Below, in pieces: positions 4,125 through 5,987 of a stretch of 5,987 nt of DNA (its first letter is position 1; each line of letters starts with the position of its first letter). The notes under the pieces are model-generated. The model did not search any database, was not told the DNA's origin, and saw nothing but the letters and a program-made list of their open reading frames with translations. The stretch spans positions 1 to 5,987 of the forward strand of contig DNFZ01000224.1 in assembly GCA_003486785.1 (NCBI GenBank), in the 5' to 3' direction. The DNA is from Clostridiales bacterium (GTDB lineage Bacteria > Bacillota > Clostridia > Christensenellales > CAG-138). The translations under genes were made by a program, and so were the position numbers.

Positions 4125-5234
4125 ATGAACGAAAAGCAGAAAATACTGGATGCCCTCAATGGGCTTGAAAACTGTTTTGTTGCGGGCGGCGCGATCACTT
4201 CAGTTTTTACAAACGCGCCAATCAACGATTTTGACATATACCCAAAATCTACCGATGCGCTTGAAAAGGCTATAGAGTGGGCCTTTGATGGAGGTTGGAA
4301 TAGCCACGCCTCATCTCGCGCGCTGACGTTTTCTTACGGAGGAGGCGCTCCGCAAGTGCAGATTATGCACTTTGACACATTCGAGACGGCGGAAAAAATC
4401 TTTGACGCATTCGACTTTACTTGCTGCATGGGTGCGTTAGACCTCGACTCGAAGGATTTTGTTTTCCACAACGACTTCCTGCGCCATTGCTCGCAGCGGT
4501 TTCTTTCGTTCAATCCTAAGACGCGCTTCCCGTATGCGAGTGCTAGGCGCGTTCAGAAATATCAAGACAAAGGATATACCATCGGCCAAGCCGAGTTTAT
4601 GAAAATTCTTCTGACATGCCAAAGCCGACCGCTTGCCTCATGGGAGGATTTGAAGGAACAAATCGGCGGCGTGTACGGGGAACAGCTCGTTATCCCGGAG
4701 GAAAAGGAATATTCGTTTGAGGCTGCTTTTGAGGCGTTGGGGTCGCTCCAGTTTGTTGGTGCCAAGGGCGGATACACTTCGCTTGAAGAAGCGCTTGTTT
4801 GCGTCTCCAACCGCGAGATCGAATATTTTGAGTCAGACGGTCAGGTGTTTGCCAAGCTGGACGAAACATTCGAGCCGGTAGGAGCAAAACCGAAGAATGG
4901 CAAACTCGTCTCCCTAGCGGATATGTTCAAAGACGGCCTCTTTTACAAGGTTGTGAAGAAAGACGGAGAATATTACCGGAGTATTTATTATACCAACTTT
5001 GTCTACAAGATTGGCGAAGTTGTATCTTCCAAATCTCCATACATATTCGTTTGCTCACGCGACAGCATCGCCAATAGGTACAAGCACGAATTTAACAAAC
5101 ATAAAGCAATTGTTGAGTTGCGCGCAGACTATGATGATGTCGTGTATGGCAGCGAGCTTAAGCTCAAGAAGTGTCACGTCGTTCGCGAGTGCGACATCTC
5201 TGAGTTCGAACAACTGGAGGATAGCGCAGCATGA
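4125..5234 (+). CDS. Nucleotidyltransferase-fold phage protein with C-terminal DUF7666-like domain (369 aa)
   Basis: The N-terminal 150 residues show a polymerase-beta-type nucleotidyltransferase signature: VAGGAITSVF (G21, G22), then INDFDIY with paired Asp 35 and 37, then QVQIMHFDTF (residues 77-86) and FDAFDFTCCMGA. The GGA...DxD spacing is closest to the CCA-adding/poly(A) polymerase class, but the usual Arg after GGA is Thr here. Later, NPKTRFPYASARRVQKYQDK and GYTIGQAEF (130-158) look like a conserved helical region of this phage family. The middle (180-265) has no clear family. Residues 271-355 read as FYKVVKK, FVYKIGEVV, VCSRDSIANRY, AIVELRADYDDVVYGSELKL; this resembles the DUF7666-type fold also found at the left edge. 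The DNA is visibly AT-richer than its neighbours, especially 4920-5160. The substrate (tRNA end, nucleotide, protein) cannot be told. GGGAGG at 4111-4116 is 8 nt before the ATG. Confidence 0.92.
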   Translation: MNEKQKILDALNGLENCFVAGGAITSVFTNAPINDFDIYPKSTDALEKAIEWAFDGGWNSHASSRALTFSYGGGAPQVQIMHFDTFETAEKIFDAFDFTCCMGALDLDSKDFVFHNDFLRHCSQRFLSFNPKTRFPYASARRVQKYQDKGYTIGQAEFMKILLTCQSRPLASWEDLKEQIGGVYGEQLVIPEEKEYSFEAAFEALGSLQFVGAKGGYTSLEEALVCVSNREIEYFESDGQVFAKLDETFEPVGAKPKNGKLVSLADMFKDGLFYKVVKKDGEYYRSIYYTNFVYKIGEVVSSKSPYIFVCSRDSIANRYKHEFNKHKAIVELRADYDDVVYGSELKLKKCHVVRECDISEFEQLEDSAA

Positions 5235-5401
5235 CCACCTACACCGAAGCCCGCAAGCGCGGGGACACACAGGGCCAGTGCAGGGCCTATCTGAAAGCCA
5301 GGGCGGCGACATCATGCGCTCTCGCGGACGAACTCCGCAAGCAGGGCATTCTCTCTGCCAGACGTGCCGCTGCAATCAAACGGGCAGTGAGGGTGGGATG
5401 A
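5231..5401 (+). CDS. Small basic hypothetical protein (56 aa)
   Basis: A 56-residue, Arg/Lys/Ala-rich protein, starting MTTYTEARKRGDTQGQCRAY and ending RRAAAIKRAVRVG. It should be almost all helix, with helices at about 3-25 and 28-52, and has a strong net positive charge. C17 and C29 do not form a typical metal site. Nothing identifies a family. The start overlaps the nucleotidyltransferase stop (ATGA) with GGAGG at 5216-5220, and the stop overlaps the methylase start. It is the smallest gene in the right half, placed between two enzymes, and could be an accessory protein for either, which is only a guess from position. Confidence 0.74.
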   Translation: MTTYTEARKRGDTQGQCRAYLKARAATSCALADELRKQGILSARRAAAIKRAVRVG

Positions 5402-5987
5402 ACTGTCCGACAAGGCCAATCATGCGCTGGCACGGCGGTAAGTGGCGCTTGGCGCCGTGGATCATATCGCACTTCCCGGCGCACCGGGTTTACGTCGAAC
5501 CGTTTGGCGGGGCAGGAAGCGTTTTGCTGCGCAAGCCTAGGTCATACGCCGAAGTCTATAACGATTTGGACGGTGAGGCTGTGAACCTTTTCCGTATGGT
5601 GCGCAACCGGGGGCATGAGCTGCGGGCGCTTCTTGAAGTAACCCCGTTTGCTCGCTCTGAGTTCATGGAAAGTTACGAGCCGAGCGAGGATGCTTTGGAG
5701 CAGGCCCGGCGCACTGTCTCCAGGTCTTTTATGGGGTTCGGAAGCAACGCTCATAATCGGAGAACCGGATTTCGATCAAACTCGAACCGCAGCGGCACCA
5801 CGCCTGCGCACGATTGGGCGAACTACCCGGCCGCATTGGATGCCATTATTGAGCGATTGCGTGGTGTTGTCATTGAGTGCCGGGACGCGATGGAAGTCAT
5901 TGCCACTCACGATAGCCAAGAGACTCTGATTTACGTGGATCCGCCCTATGTCGCCGGAACGCGGGACAAGGGCTCGGATTACAAGTT
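5398..5987 (+). CDS. D12-class DNA adenine-N6 methyltransferase, partial (3' end beyond window)
   Basis: 196 residues are visible of a MethyltransfD12 (Dam-like) enzyme that methylates adenine in a specific DNA sequence using S-adenosylmethionine. Motifs: RWHGGKWRLAPWII (residues 10-23), then VEPFGGAGSVLL (33-44), the SAM-binding FGGAG; YAEVYNDLDGEAVNLFR (50-66); RSFMGFGSNAHN (109-120); and LIYVDPPYVAG (177-187) with the catalytic DPPY at 181-184. The window ends just after a KGSDYK segment, so the last third is missing. The ATG at 5398 is favoured by the ATGA overlap and GAGGG at 5389-5393; an internal ATG at 5422 is possible but has a weaker site. Orphan phage methylases of this class typically protect phage DNA or alter its regulation; target sequence is unknown. 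It fits with the Lar-like gene as anti-restriction functions. Confidence 0.97.
   Translation, partial: MNCPTRPIMRWHGGKWRLAPWIISHFPAHRVYVEPFGGAGSVLLRKPRSYAEVYNDLDGEAVNLFRMVRNRGHELRALLEVTPFARSEFMESYEPSEDALEQARRTVSRSFMGFGSNAHNRRTGFRSNSNRSGTTPAHDWANYPAALDAIIERLRGVVIECRDAMEVIATHDSQETLIYVDPPYVAGTRDKGSDYK

Noticed and set aside
4610..4622. TGACATGCC resembling an operator half-site
   Set aside because: Only half of the palindrome, inside a coding region and far from any promoter; probably chance.
1..5987. CRISPR array, tRNA gene, insertion sequence or intrinsic terminator
   Set aside because: I saw no regularly spaced repeats, no cloverleaf, no transposase or terminal inverted repeats, and no GC hairpin followed by a T run. 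The only recurring short repeats are the junction module and the operators.

Overview
The window looks like the early-gene region of a temperate phage or prophage from an alphaproteobacterium, most likely of the Hyphomicrobiales (rhizobia, Brucella/Ochrobactrum-like). The reasons are the dense array of very small genes, ATGA stop/start overlaps, recognisable phage-type proteins (Cro-like HTH, Lar/DUF551, VRR-NUC nuclease, D12-class DNA adenine methylase, a DUF7666-like protein), moderately high GC and the codon style. No structural, lysis or integrase gene is present, and the host assignment is an inference.

Layout. Positions 1-887 hold a leftward (minus-strand) operon of three genes: a small basic-rich 88-aa protein, a 55-aa charged protein found by reading the minus strand, and a DUF7666-like protein that runs off the left edge just as its TGDRSAA-type repeats begin. 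Positions 890-1194 are a divergent control region. It has two near-mirror promoter/operator elements sharing GGGCATGTCATGCACA, a third related half-site and a possible 53-aa leftward ORF between them. From 1195 to the right edge a single rightward operon carries 13 closely packed genes.

The rightward operon starts with a Cro-like HTH regulator whose ATG lies where its transcript is expected to start (probable leaderless mRNA). Six small genes with little or no known function follow. Their boundaries are built from one repeated DNA motif that carries the Shine-Dalgarno sequence, the stop of one gene and the start (MTEKL) of the next. A CxxCxGxG zinc-finger protein and a 75-aa protein come next. 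The operon then moves to nucleic-acid enzymes: a VRR-NUC nuclease, a nucleotidyltransferase-fold protein with visibly AT-richer DNA and a C-terminal domain resembling the DUF7666 domain, a 56-aa basic protein, and a D12-class adenine methylase cut by the right edge.

Functionally this reads as an early phage operon under a two-promoter switch. Probable roles are control of early transcription (HTH), evasion of host restriction (Lar-like protein, adenine methylase) and nucleic-acid processing (VRR-NUC, nucleotidyltransferase). Most of the small accessory genes cannot be assigned a function. The two most unusual things are the repeated gene-junction module and the paired operators around a leaderless regulator.
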